From NCBI GenBank assembly GCA_017518735.1, contig JAFWTY010000009.1:61016-125015 (forward strand): 64,000 nucleotides of DNA. Reading direction: 5' to 3'. Under the pieces are notes generated by a model. The model was not told where the DNA came from. It ran no database searches and saw only the letters and a list, made by a program, of their open reading frames with translations. The position numbers and the translations under genes were made by a program. The DNA comes from Lachnospiraceae bacterium (lineage in GTDB: Bacteria > Bacillota > Clostridia > Lachnospirales > Lachnospiraceae). Within the stretch, counting starts at the first letter, position 1, and each line of letters opens with the position of its first letter. Shown here in pieces: positions 36,801 through 43,836 of this stretch.

Positions 36801-38845
36801 CCGGCTGTACCATCGAAGAAGCACAGAAAGACAAAGATCTTATGGCATCGTTTACGAAGAAGTTTTTTGTCTCCGCGGAGAAGATGGGAGTGGAATATCC
36901 CGAATCCGATTACAATGCGCACCGTGTGCAGGACTTCATCGGAGTTTATGCGGCATGTTTGCAGCAAAGAAAAGAAGAAGGCGGAGGCGACCTTGCCGGC
37001 ATGATCAACAATATGGCTGCCATGCAGCATAAGAAACTGCCGGAAGAAAAAGAGAAGACACAGCTGGATGCGGTTGTCGAATACCTTGCAAAAGTTGCGG
37101 AAGAGAACAACTACACGCATAACCTTCGTCTGTGGCTTCCGGTACTTCCCGAAGAATTATATCTTACCGATCTTGAGGGTTACTCCAATAACCTTTATGA
37201 CGGAAAGACCTGGCCGGAAGGCGGAAAGCACTTTACGCTTGAAGTCATGATCGGTCTGTACGACGATCCCGAAAACCAGGCACAGAATCCGCTTACCATC
37301 GATCTTGCAGAGTGCGGTAACTTTGCAGTTGCGGGTACCGCAATGTCCGGCAAATCGACATTTTTGCTTACCTATGCGTATGCACTTGCAAATAAGTACA
37401 GCCCCGAAGCAGTCAACTTCTACATTCTGGATTTCTCCAGCAAGATGCTCGGTGCAATTTCCAAGATGCCTCATGTCGGCGACATTATGTACGAAGATGA
37501 TCTGGAGAAGGTGGACAAGTTCTTTACGTTCTTAAATCGTCTGTTACAGGAAAGAAAAGACCTTCTGCAGGGCGGTAACTTTGCACAGTACGTTCGCGCA
37601 AACGGAAGAAAGGTGCCGGCTATTATCGTTATGATCGATAACTACGGTTCCTTCCGTACAAAAACAGAAAACCGTTTTGATGACATGCTCCTTGCACTTT
37701 TGAAAGAGGCCAACTCATACGGAATCTTCTTCGTATTCTCGGCAGGCGGATTTTCTACAAGCGAGATTCCGAACCGTATGGCGGAATTGTTCAAGAATAC
37801 GTTCACGCTCGAGATGACCGATCGTTACGGTTATTCGGAAGTGCTTCGTGTTATGCATCTGGATGTATTCCCCGAAGAGGGTGTCAAGGGACGCGGTCTT
37901 GCAAAAGTCGGCGAAGCAGTGCTTGAGTATCAGACAGCACTCTGTGTCGAAGCAGAGGACGATTTCTCAAGAGGAGAAAAACTCCGTCAGATTTCCGAAG
38001 AAATGGCAGCTGCATGGACCGGAAAGAAAGCCAGAAAGATTCCTACGATTCCGGACGAACCGGTTTGGAAGGAATTCGGCGAGTTAGACGATGTGAAGTA
38101 CCTGGCAGGAACCGGAAACTATCTGCCTCTCGGTTATGATCAGCGTACAGCTTCCGTATATGGTATCAATTTGAAGAATACATATACCTATATCCTTTCC
38201 GGAAAAGCGCGTATGGGTAAGACGAATGCATTGAAGGTGCTTGCACTTTCCGCACAGATGCTTGGCGGAAAGCTTGTCATCATAGATCTTGCAAGCGAAC
38301 TGAAGAAGTTTGCGGAAACCGTAAATGCGGAATATGTAGGATCCGAAGAGGAAATCTTCCAGTTCTTCAAGAACCTGATTCCCGATTTCCAGGCGCGCAA
38401 CAAGCTTAAGAAACAGGCGATGGAGCAGGGACTTAACGACAATGAACTTTACGGAAAGATGCAGCAGTTCCGGAAACTCTTCATCTTTATCGGCGATCTG
38501 GTACAGTTCTCCAAGGTATTAAAGAATCCTTCCGAGGGTGTTGGCAAATCCGCACCGACTGTAATCAATCTGCTGGATAAGGGTGCCATGCACAACGTAT
38601 TCTGGTTTGCCTGCTACAATCAGGAACAGTCCATGGATGTACTTGCAAACGACGTCTTCAATATGTTTGTACGTGACAAAGCAGGTATCCACCTCGGCGG
38701 CAGTGTACAGAATCAGAAACTGTTGTCGTACGAATACCTGAAGTATACGGAACAGTCGAAGAAATATCCTGCAGGTGTCGGCGTATTACCGACACACGAC
38801 GAGGACGATACCAAGGTGGTAGTCATTCCTTTTTACAGAGCTTAG
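33836..38845 (+). CDS. essC: EssC-type FtsK/SpoIIIE ATPase of type VII secretion
   Basis: Motor of the type VII system at the membrane. The 1669-residue protein has an N-terminal FHA region (ISHFHAAIK, DTSSNGTFLN), two membrane helices at about 265-325, then three ATPase modules. D1 has Walker A GTTGSGKS at 722-729 and IIIDEFAEL; D2 has GTAMSGKS at 1167-1174 and IVMIDNYG; D3 has GKARMGKT at 1456-1463 and a weak Walker B (FIFIGD). D2 and D3 bind targeting signals of WXG100 substrates in known systems. The ATG at 33836 follows GGGGG; an in-frame TTG at 33815 is unlikely. The FHA proteins upstream and YukD downstream fit the Firmicute EssC context. Confidence 0.95.
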   Translation: MSYVLSIYSVAAYKEVLLPAIDDSDYELEIDKDLFGFDQDYTLKLEVMGGEWRFVESEDYMVLDPDTKANCVGRVIKNEDMYSVPLSGNKNIFIVVRQTNSSFVVYSKYSLAGINEITIGTIPESVLQYNRLINQHNLISHFHAAIKRQGTSFVLEDTSSNGTFLNEKRVIGGPVVLNYGDLINIYGLKIIFLEDMLAINTTINGLRIRPYSLTEYMPPDNIQGVDVYEPVKDELFHRSPRNIPKIETEEVEIEAAPQAKDSSQNPSLAAIGPSLTMALPMMLGSGITIWAANQSGRAMGPMMFTGIATAIGSSAVGTFWSIKNMKNTKKKNRQDELKRFEMYSEYLIRCSNEIKEKYENNTEAMNAIYHSSETCAAIDRNNIELWNRNTRHEDFLTHRLGTGQIPFQVEIKVPKERFSMINDTLNERPRMIRDSYKMLQNVPVCVDLLKNRLIGLIGGEQYKGCYQVVHNLVAQIAASDCYTDVKMAFVYDETLNGSNWSFARWLPHAWNSDGKVRFLATNRNNASDIFYEITNVLRFRAEEGDKNNGKGQMYLPHFVLFLENPEWLEGELLAKYVYDKDNNYGITTILLAQRYDELPNSCEYIIENTEEYQGVYYVTDGTDDKIGIQYDQLSANTLETMGRRLSSIKVKEESSGGEIPNALTFFDMYGISKLEELCVMDRWRKNRTYETLRALVGQKAGGTDCYLDVHEKYHGPHGLVAGTTGSGKSETLQTYMLSLALNYSPDDVGFFIIDYKGGGMANLFNGLPHILGQISNLSGNQVRRAMVSIKSENMRRQRIFNEHGVNNINLYTRLYKNNEATIPIPHLFIIIDEFAELKREEPEFMRELISVAQVGRSLGVHLILATQKPAGTVDDNIWSNSKFRLCLRVQDRQDSMDMLHKPDAAYITQAGRCYMQVGNDELYELFQSGWSGAPYSEDGVIQTDIARMLGDNGKAALVGSHAQFQQKEKAKRIWTSKLIQIADDAAKRAGCTIEEAQKDKDLMASFTKKFFVSAEKMGVEYPESDYNAHRVQDFIGVYAACLQQRKEEGGGDLAGMINNMAAMQHKKLPEEKEKTQLDAVVEYLAKVAEENNYTHNLRLWLPVLPEELYLTDLEGYSNNLYDGKTWPEGGKHFTLEVMIGLYDDPENQAQNPLTIDLAECGNFAVAGTAMSGKSTFLLTYAYALANKYSPEAVNFYILDFSSKMLGAISKMPHVGDIMYEDDLEKVDKFFTFLNRLLQERKDLLQGGNFAQYVRANGRKVPAIIVMIDNYGSFRTKTENRFDDMLLALLKEANSYGIFFVFSAGGFSTSEIPNRMAELFKNTFTLEMTDRYGYSEVLRVMHLDVFPEEGVKGRGLAKVGEAVLEYQTALCVEAEDDFSRGEKLRQISEEMAAAWTGKKARKIPTIPDEPVWKEFGELDDVKYLAGTGNYLPLGYDQRTASVYGINLKNTYTYILSGKARMGKTNALKVLALSAQMLGGKLVIIDLASELKKFAETVNAEYVGSEEEIFQFFKNLIPDFQARNKLKKQAMEQGLNDNELYGKMQQFRKLFIFIGDLVQFSKVLKNPSEGVGKSAPTVINLLDKGAMHNVFWFACYNQEQSMDVLANDVFNMFVRDKAGIHLGGSVQNQKLLSYEYLKYTEQSKKYPAGVGVLPTHDEDDTKVVVIPFYRA

Positions 38846-38863
38846 TTTTCGGAGGAAAGAGTT

Positions 38864-39583
38864 TTGCTGAATCTTTTGCTGGTGGACACAATTAAAGAAG
38901 AGGGAGACCGGATCGAAAAAACGGCACATGACGCGGCCGCAAAGCTTACCGAGGAGAACTGGAATTTTAATTATTTTTCCAAACTTCCCGAATGCGAGAA
39001 TTATTTGAAGAGTAAGCCGGAGCTGCAGTTTTGTTGTTTTGATACCGATGCCGATCCCAAACTTGACGTGACGGTCGGAATTCGAAAAGAGTACGAGCAG
39101 ATGATGCTGATGTTGATCGCAGACAGCATGGTTTCGCCTTGCAAATACTTAAAGCCCGGAATCCGGCCGGACTTGCTTTTGCTTCGTCCTTTCAAAGATC
39201 CGGAACTGAAGGATTCCATGGAGGAGTTTATTTCGTCCGGTATGGAGAGGCTTCGGGAGAACAGCCGCGAGAAGACATTTTTGATTGAAAACAAAGAGGG
39301 ACAGACTCATCTGGATTTCCACAATATTTACTATTTTGAAGCCAGAGAGAAAAAGGTATATGTGCGTACCCTTCAGGAAGAATACGGATTCTACAAAGGC
39401 CTGGAGGAATTGCAGAACGAATTGCCGGAACAGTTTGTCCGCTGTCACAGAAGTTATATTATCAACACGGCAAAAATTAAGCGAATCATCGCTGCGGAAA
39501 ACTTAATCGAGCTTACGCAGGACTTCATGATTCCGCTTTCCAGATCCTATAAGGCTGCTCTAAAGAACAGGATGAGAAAATAA
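38864..39583 (+). CDS. LytTR-domain response regulator, atypical receiver
   Basis: DNA-binding regulator of 239 residues. The C-terminal LytTR domain (about 135-239) includes YYFEAREKKVYVRT, the ELPEQFVRCHRSYIINTAKI signature and IPLSRSYKAALK. The N-terminal 120 residues resemble a receiver but are degenerate: a conserved acidic pocket and lysine are not clear, with FDTDAD and LLLRPF at the expected places. It may be switched by protein contact rather than phosphorylation. The start is TTG at 38864, with GGAGG 8 bases upstream. Its probable targets are the paired repeats at 40487-40516. LytTR regulators typically bind two 9-bp repeats spaced about 21 bp. Confidence 0.85.
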   Translation: MLNLLLVDTIKEEGDRIEKTAHDAAAKLTEENWNFNYFSKLPECENYLKSKPELQFCCFDTDADPKLDVTVGIRKEYEQMMLMLIADSMVSPCKYLKPGIRPDLLLLRPFKDPELKDSMEEFISSGMERLRENSREKTFLIENKEGQTHLDFHNIYYFEAREKKVYVRTLQEEYGFYKGLEELQNELPEQFVRCHRSYIINTAKIKRIIAAENLIELTQDFMIPLSRSYKAALKNRMRK

Positions 39584-40245
39584 TGAATACACATGTAATA
39601 GAAGAAAAAGCATATTGTTTTACGGAGAATGAATTCTCCATTCTGCTCTCCGCCGCAGGGATTTCAAGGATTATCTGTTTTGATCTGGAGAACGGAAAGA
39701 AGCAGTTTTCCGAGCTTGGAAAAAGAGAGTGCAATGAGGCAATTCTTTCTCTGGTACAGTCCGGTGTGCTTGAAATCGAAGACGAGCATTATCTGGTAAA
39801 AGAGGAAGTAAAGAGCCTGATTCGAGCTATCAAAGATTGCAGATCGGTTCTTATGTATTATCCTTCGGAAAAAGCAAAAAGTGCACAATGCGTTTACATC
39901 AAAGCAGACGACTGTTTTACGATTGCGGTATCCGGGGGAATGCGCAGTGATTACATCCGCGTTTCCTATTATGAAGGAAAAAAGCTAAAGGAGTACTTAT
40001 CCGAAGCGGGAATCCTTCTTTCCGGAAAAGAGGAGGTCGGAAACGATGCGGAGCCGGAAGGTACCGATCGCGTGGAACTGTACGATGCACAGAACGGAAA
40101 AATGGTTTATGAAGCGGAAATCCTGAAACGAAACGGTATTCCGCGTGAACTGATCAGAAATGAAGTAAAGGGAACGTATTCCGCAGAAAGCCTGTGGAAA
40201 GGCATAGAAGCATTCATGGAGGAGAAGACAGATGATATTGGTTGA
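39583..40245 (+). CDS. Unknown protein between LytTR and YukD genes
   Basis: Not recognised. The 220-residue protein is soluble, has an N-terminal part with a winged-helix-like run (RECNEAILSLVQSGVLEIED then HYLVKEEVKSLIRAI), a beta-rich middle (SVLMYYPSEKAKSAQCVYIK, FTIAVSGG) and a C-terminal helix. It shares one base with the LytTR stop and overlaps yukD by 14 bases, so it is tightly coupled to both. By size and place it could be a cytosolic substrate chaperone (an EspG-like role) or an adaptor for the regulator, but no motif proves this. Confidence 0.55.
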   Translation: MNTHVIEEKAYCFTENEFSILLSAAGISRIICFDLENGKKQFSELGKRECNEAILSLVQSGVLEIEDEHYLVKEEVKSLIRAIKDCRSVLMYYPSEKAKSAQCVYIKADDCFTIAVSGGMRSDYIRVSYYEGKKLKEYLSEAGILLSGKEEVGNDAEPEGTDRVELYDAQNGKMVYEAEILKRNGIPRELIRNEVKGTYSAESLWKGIEAFMEEKTDDIG

Positions 40246-40480
40246 TATTTATGTACCGAGTGTTGATAAGGTTTATGACTTTCATCTGAACGAAAAGTCG
40301 AGAATCAGCATTGTAATCGATGAAATCGCAGAGATGATCGGACAGAAGGAACATTCGCAGGTAGTCGGCAAAACATCGGAGTTTGTACTGTGCGAATACA
40401 GTAAAAAGCGCGTTTTGGACAAGGAATCCACGCTTGAAAAACAGGGCGTAAAAACCGGCGAAAAACTCCTTTTGGTATAA
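40232..40480 (+). CDS. esaB: YukD/EsaB ubiquitin-like protein
   Basis: An 82-residue ubiquitin-fold protein of type VII systems: MILVDIYVPSVDKVYDFHL at the start, a central helix ISIVIDEIAEMIGQ, and the C-terminal GVKTGEKLLLV that ends without a diglycine, so it is not a conjugating modifier. EsaB/YukD is required for secretion in known Firmicute systems and may act in the cytosol on EssC. It overlaps the preceding gene by 14 bases, and a regulatory region follows. Confidence 0.85.
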   Translation: MILVDIYVPSVDKVYDFHLNEKSRISIVIDEIAEMIGQKEHSQVVGKTSEFVLCEYSKKRVLDKESTLEKQGVKTGEKLLLV

Positions 40481-40486
40481 AAAGTG

Positions 40487-40516
40487 TCATTCGTCCGATT
40501 TAAGTTACCATTCGTC
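40487..40516 (+). promoter_or_regulatory. Paired LytTR-type binding sites
   Basis: TCATTCGTC (40487-40495) and CCATTCGTC (40508-40516) are direct repeats 21 bp apart start to start, two helical turns, the standard LytTR spacing. The second differs by one base from the known AlgR (LytTR) site CCGTTCGTC. They end about 30 bases before a TATAAT, a place suited to activation. The LytTR gene lies 0.9 kb upstream. Confidence 0.65.
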
Positions 40517-40521
40517 AATTT

Positions 40522-40552
40522 TTGAAATTGTTTATAAAGCCATGCATATAAT
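40522..40552 (+). promoter_or_regulatory. Promoter of the WXG100 operon
   Basis: TATAAT at 40547-40552 is perfect, but the -35 is poor (TTGAAA at 40522 with 19 bp spacing), as expected for a promoter that needs an activator bound at the adjacent repeats. Confidence 0.6.
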
Positions 40553-40576
40553 GAGCTTATAAAGGAGCTGACAACA

Positions 40577-40927
40577 ATGATGAAGATAAATCCGACAATC
40601 GTAAATGAAGTTGCCGATGAAATGCTTCGAAGATATTCAGAAGGTCTTAACCAGTACGACATTATCGTTGAATGCATCAGACAGTTAAGACAGATGAAGG
40701 GCCTGGACGCACAGATCCACGCACTCGAGAATACGGCAGAGATTCTTCATACCGAAATCGAACAAAGCAAACGATACGCAGATGTCCTGGTGGAAGTTAC
40801 CGATCTTTATTTAGGAAGCGACCAAAGAGCGATCGCAAGAGCGGAAGGAAATCAGGTGGTGACGAAAAAAATAACACACCTCGTGGAACTTACCGTACCG
40901 AGCTACGAAACAGGAATCGTTTTTTAA
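40577..40927 (+). CDS. Small helical protein heading the WXG100 operon, unknown
   Basis: Not recognised. The 116 residues are helical and charged (VNEVADEMLRRYSEGLNQYD, then ALENTAEILHTEIEQSKRYA), lacking a WxG turn, with a short beta-like tail LVELTVPSYETGIVF. AAAGGAG lies before the ATG and it is the first gene after the LytTR-controlled promoter. The WXG100 genes follow at once, so a secreted partner or cytosolic chaperone role is plausible. Confidence 0.6.
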   Translation: MMKINPTIVNEVADEMLRRYSEGLNQYDIIVECIRQLRQMKGLDAQIHALENTAEILHTEIEQSKRYADVLVEVTDLYLGSDQRAIARAEGNQVVTKKITHLVELTVPSYETGIVF

Positions 40928-40948
40928 AGAAGAAAGCGGAGAACAAAG

Positions 40949-41245
40949 ATGAGAGAAATTGGATTTGATACCGATATCATGAATAACGAAGTGAAGAACA
41001 TCCGGGACGAACTGGAAGTCGCAAGAACGATGATCGAGAAAACCTATGTGGCAATGGGAGAGCTCGATGCGATGTGGGAAGGAATAGCAAACGAAGCATT
41101 CCGAACCGCATTCGCCAGAGACCAGGAAGGAATGTACGAATTATGTGAGACCATCGAAGAGATCACACAGTCCATGCAGGAATCCAAAGACGATTACAGA
41201 AAAAGCGATGAAGAAGTAAACGAACTGGTTCAGAGTCTTTCATAA
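40949..41245 (+). CDS. WXG100-family protein
   Basis: A 98-residue helical hairpin protein with WEG at the turn (LDAMWEGIANEAF) near the middle and no Cys or signal peptide, the classic type VII substrate or partner. Helix 1 (MNNEVKNIRDELEVARTMIE) and helix 2 (MYELCETIEEITQSMQES) are amphipathic. It ends SDEEVNELVQSLS, where a YxxxD/E-type export signal could sit (DYRKSDEE). Second gene of the operon. Confidence 0.88.
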   Translation: MREIGFDTDIMNNEVKNIRDELEVARTMIEKTYVAMGELDAMWEGIANEAFRTAFARDQEGMYELCETIEEITQSMQESKDDYRKSDEEVNELVQSLS

Positions 41246-41259
41246 ACAGGAGAAAAGAA

Positions 41260-41589
41260 ATGGAATTAAGTGCAAGTGCAGTAACAATCAAAGCTTCAAC
41301 CACAATGATTCATGAAAAAGCGAATGAAGTGGAAGCCTATGTGAAGGAACTGGAGCAGAGCATCTCAAAGATCAGAGAGTATGTTACCAAAACAGAAGAG
41401 TTCTGGATTGGAAATGCATCGGAAATGTATGTGGACATGTATAAAAGACAGATTCGAGAATCCGAAGAGATGATCGTTCGCCTGAAGAACCATATCGTGA
41501 ACTTAAGAACGATCGCAGAATTATATATGCAGGCGGAAACGAAGATTGCATCGGATATGAACGCCCTGGTCGGAACAGTGATTGAATAA
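41260..41589 (+). CDS. WXG100-family protein
   Basis: A 109-residue helical hairpin protein with the turn FWIGNASEMY (WIG). Helix 1 is long and acidic (HEKANEVEAYVKELEQSIS), helix 2 holds RQIRESEEMIVRLKNHIVN. The C-terminus has LYMQAETKIASDMNALVGTV, in keeping with a YxxxD/E-like signal. The gene follows the previous one by 14 bases with AGGAG before the ATG; the two may form a heterodimer. Confidence 0.85.
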   Translation: MELSASAVTIKASTTMIHEKANEVEAYVKELEQSISKIREYVTKTEEFWIGNASEMYVDMYKRQIRESEEMIVRLKNHIVNLRTIAELYMQAETKIASDMNALVGTVIE

Positions 41590-41606
41590 GAAGGAAGGAT
41601 TTGAAG

Positions 41607-41921
41607 ATGACGGACTTATCGACAATCAATATAAACTACGAAAACATGATCCATCAGGCAGAAATCCTTGAGGAAACAGCCGGAAGACTGGATAACCTGA
41701 ACCGGAATGAAGAAGCGGATTTCGACGGAACACTCAAAGGAGCCTGGGAAGGAGAAAACGCAGCACTGTTTCAGGCAAAGTCAGCGGAACGCAGACTGAG
41801 AATGGACGAGGTAAGAGAAAGACTTCTTGCAAATGCAAGGTCCATCCGGGAAGCTGCAGAGAATTACAAGCAGGCGGAAATTACCGCACTTGAACTGATC
41901 GAAGAATCGAACTTGGGATGA
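41607..41921 (+). CDS. WXG100-like small protein
   Basis: A 104-residue helical protein with WEG in the turn (LKGAWEGENAALFQ). The ATG at 41607 is chosen because AAGGAAGG ends 8 bases upstream; a TTG at 41601 is too close. Its layout (DRLNN-type helix, charged RRLRMDEVRERLLANA helix, tail NYKQAEITALELIE) matches the proteins at 43433 and 45944 that precede the lipase cassettes. After the gene, 41922-42019 holds a short ATACGG/CCGTAT hairpin and a strong AGGAGG site but no gene. Confidence 0.8.
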   Translation: MTDLSTININYENMIHQAEILEETAGRLDNLNRNEEADFDGTLKGAWEGENAALFQAKSAERRLRMDEVRERLLANARSIREAAENYKQAEITALELIEESNLG

Positions 41922-42019
41922 TTCGGATCAGACTGAAAACGTAATTATACGGAATAGGCCGTATGATGATAAAGAACTAAAAACATAAACCAAAAACAAA
42001 ACCATAGGAGGACAAAAAA

Positions 42020-42319
42020 ATGGCAGATTTTAGGGTACAGGCACAGGATTTGGCAGCAAAGGCCAGCGAATTAAGAAGCTTAAAGGACAATCTTCAGGCT
42101 AAATGCGGTGAGTATTACGACAAGGGCGGAGCACTTGCTTCCAGCTTCGAAGGTGATACCGCAAGCATGTTCCAGAAGGAAGTTACCGATCACGTTAACA
42201 AGATGACCGAGTTCATCCAGCTGGTAGAGCGCTACTGCGAGACCATGGAACAGGCAGCACAGAGATATGCTCAGGCTGACAGCGACAGTGCAGATATCGT
42301 AAGAGCAAAGAACTACTAA
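42020..42319 (+). CDS. WXG100-like protein with FEG turn
   Basis: A 99-residue helical hairpin protein that keeps the size and helix pattern of WXG100 proteins but has FEG where WxG normally stands (ASSFEGDTASMF). Helix 1 starts FRVQAQDLAAKASELRSLKD; helix 2 VNKMTEFIQLVERYCETMEQ; the tail RYAQADSDSADIV carries a YxxxD signal. A very strong ATAGGAGG and GC-rich codon choice suggest high expression. It pairs with the next gene, which has YEG. Confidence 0.82.
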   Translation: MADFRVQAQDLAAKASELRSLKDNLQAKCGEYYDKGGALASSFEGDTASMFQKEVTDHVNKMTEFIQLVERYCETMEQAAQRYAQADSDSADIVRAKNY

Positions 42320-42372
42320 TTGATCATAACCGGAACAATTAACTCAGACTACAAGAAAAGGAGAATAAAAAC

Positions 42373-42684
42373 ATGGCAGCAGTATTAAAAGTCAACACGT
42401 CCGAATTAGAGAGAACTTCAGGCGAATTTAACAGAATTTACGGAGATGTTAACAATCTCACCAACGATATGCTTTCTTTAGTAAAAGGTCTTCACTCCAT
42501 CTATGAAGGTGAAGCAGCAGAAGCATTCATCGCAAAGGCACTTTCCCTTGAAAACGATATGAACCAGATTAAACTCATGATCCAGGGACATGAGCAGGAA
42601 TTGATGGAAATCGCAGGCATCTTCCAGCAGGCAGAAGCTAAGAACGTTGACGAAGCAAACGCTTTACCCAGCGATGTAATCTAA
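42373..42684 (+). CDS. WXG100-like protein with YEG turn
   Basis: A 103-residue helical hairpin with the turn SIYEGEAAEAF, so Tyr replaces the invariant Trp. Helix 1 ELERTSGEFNRIYGDVNNL, helix 2 NDMNQIKLMIQGHEQELMEI, tail DEANALPSDVI. The tail is like that of the protein at 43100 (LPDDVIS). Together with the preceding FEG protein it may form the main secreted heterodimer, as EsxA/EsxB do elsewhere. Confidence 0.82.
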   Translation: MAAVLKVNTSELERTSGEFNRIYGDVNNLTNDMLSLVKGLHSIYEGEAAEAFIAKALSLENDMNQIKLMIQGHEQELMEIAGIFQQAEAKNVDEANALPSDVI

Positions 42685-42708
42685 TAGAAATGTGTAAAAG
42701 AATTTGTT

Positions 42709-42738
42709 ATCTCGCGGCGATCCTATTCGCCGCGAGAT
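42709..42738 (+). other. Perfect 12-bp hairpin inside the WXG100 operon
   Basis: ATCTCGCGGCGA / TCGCCGCGAGAT with loop TCCTAT. No T run follows. It lies between the FEG/YEG pair and the rest of the operon, where it could stabilise the upstream mRNA or reduce downstream transcription. Confidence 0.7.
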
Positions 42739-42785
42739 GAAGTATATAGTTTGGCATTATACGAAAAGGTATTTAGAGGTAGAAT

Positions 42786-43088
42786 ATGGCGGAAATACTG
42801 AGAGTATCAACAGAACAGATGGAAAAAGACTTCAGCAGCATGAAGAATCAGATGGACAAAGTTCCGGCAATTTTGGATGAAGTAAAGGCTTCAATGGATC
42901 GCTTGAGTTCCTGCTGGGACGGTGCCGGATGGGCAGCATTCCAGGAACAGATGTCGATAGATTTTGAAAAGTTACAGGAATTGCTGGATTTCTACGCGGC
43001 ATTTGCAGAAGCATTTCAAAAGTCTGCGGAAGACTACAAGAATTCGGAACAGAAAGTATATGAGAGCATTCACTCATTTCGCGTATAG
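42786..43088 (+). CDS. WXG100-family protein
   Basis: A 100-residue helical hairpin with the turn SCWDGAGWAAFQ (WDG). Helix 1 MEKDFSSMKNQMDKVPAILD; helix 2 KLQELLDFYAAFAEAFQ; tail DYKNSEQKVYESI. The start ATG follows TAGAGG. It begins the distal part of the operon, after the hairpin. Confidence 0.85.
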   Translation: MAEILRVSTEQMEKDFSSMKNQMDKVPAILDEVKASMDRLSSCWDGAGWAAFQEQMSIDFEKLQELLDFYAAFAEAFQKSAEDYKNSEQKVYESIHSFRV

Positions 43089-43099
43089 AGGATAGGAAA

Positions 43100-43420
43100 A
43101 TGGCAGATACATACAATCTGAAAGTAAATACAGTGCAGTTAAAAGAGATTGCGGACAGCACCAGAGCATCAATTGATAAAGCAAAAGATGTTTTTACCAA
43201 TTTGGAAAAAACTGCGACCAAGGTTAATACATATTGGGAAGGAAGAGGAGAAACCGCGCATATGGCATGTTTTCAGAAGAGTGCAGACAGCGTGGAGCCC
43301 ATCTTGGATTCTTTCTACAATATGGTAGACAGCCTTTTGCAGGTGGCTGGCATTTATGAGACGGCAGAAAAACAGAATATAAGTGATATCAGTGTTTTGC
43401 CGGACGATGTAATTTCGTAA
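43100..43420 (+). CDS. WXG100-family protein
   Basis: A 106-residue helical hairpin with WEG in the turn (NTYWEGRGETAHM). Tail NISDISVLPDDVIS resembles that of the YEG protein at 42373, and both begin with KVNT, so they are related copies with different turn residues. It follows the previous gene by 11 bases. Confidence 0.85.
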   Translation: MADTYNLKVNTVQLKEIADSTRASIDKAKDVFTNLEKTATKVNTYWEGRGETAHMACFQKSADSVEPILDSFYNMVDSLLQVAGIYETAEKQNISDISVLPDDVIS

Positions 43421-43432
43421 GGAGGAAGAAGG

Positions 43433-43816
43433 ATGAGCGACATTTATCAGGATTATGAAGATACCGTCCGCAAGGCCGACCGACTCGACGAACAGGCAGA
43501 CCGGTTAAGCAATATTCGTTCAAGCAGAATTGAAGCAGCGCTTACCGAGATCCAGGGAAAGTGGCAGGGAGATGCATCTTTGGAGATGCTTGCTAAGATT
43601 TCCCGTTTAAATGACAAAGTCTGCAGCGAAGAAAGAAGACTCCGTTCGGAAGCACAGAAAATGCGTAATGCTGCCTGGGCATGGTATCAGGCAGAAAAGG
43701 CTGCACAGGAGGCTTTACGAAGAGCCAGAGAGGCCGAAGAAGCGGCCAGAAGAGCTATGGAAGAGGCAGCGAACAGGACGGGACAGTTTATCAGTTCACT
43801 GAATCCGTTTGATTAA
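43433..43816 (+). CDS. WXG100-like partner, first gene of lipase cassette 1
   Basis: A 127-residue helical protein with WQG in the turn (QGKWQGDASLEML). Unlike the others it has a long charged C-terminal helix (RRAREAEEAARRAMEEAANR) and a short tail. The N-terminal DYEDTVRKADRLDEQADRL is similar to the start of the protein at 45944. Placed right before the 43837 gene and the lipase gene, it fits the role of a small helical partner that pairs with the toxin's targeting region. GGAGGAAG precedes the ATG. Confidence 0.8.
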   Translation: MSDIYQDYEDTVRKADRLDEQADRLSNIRSSRIEAALTEIQGKWQGDASLEMLAKISRLNDKVCSEERRLRSEAQKMRNAAWAWYQAEKAAQEALRRAREAEEAARRAMEEAANRTGQFISSLNPFD

Positions 43817-43836
43817 TAGAGTTGGAGCATAAAAGA

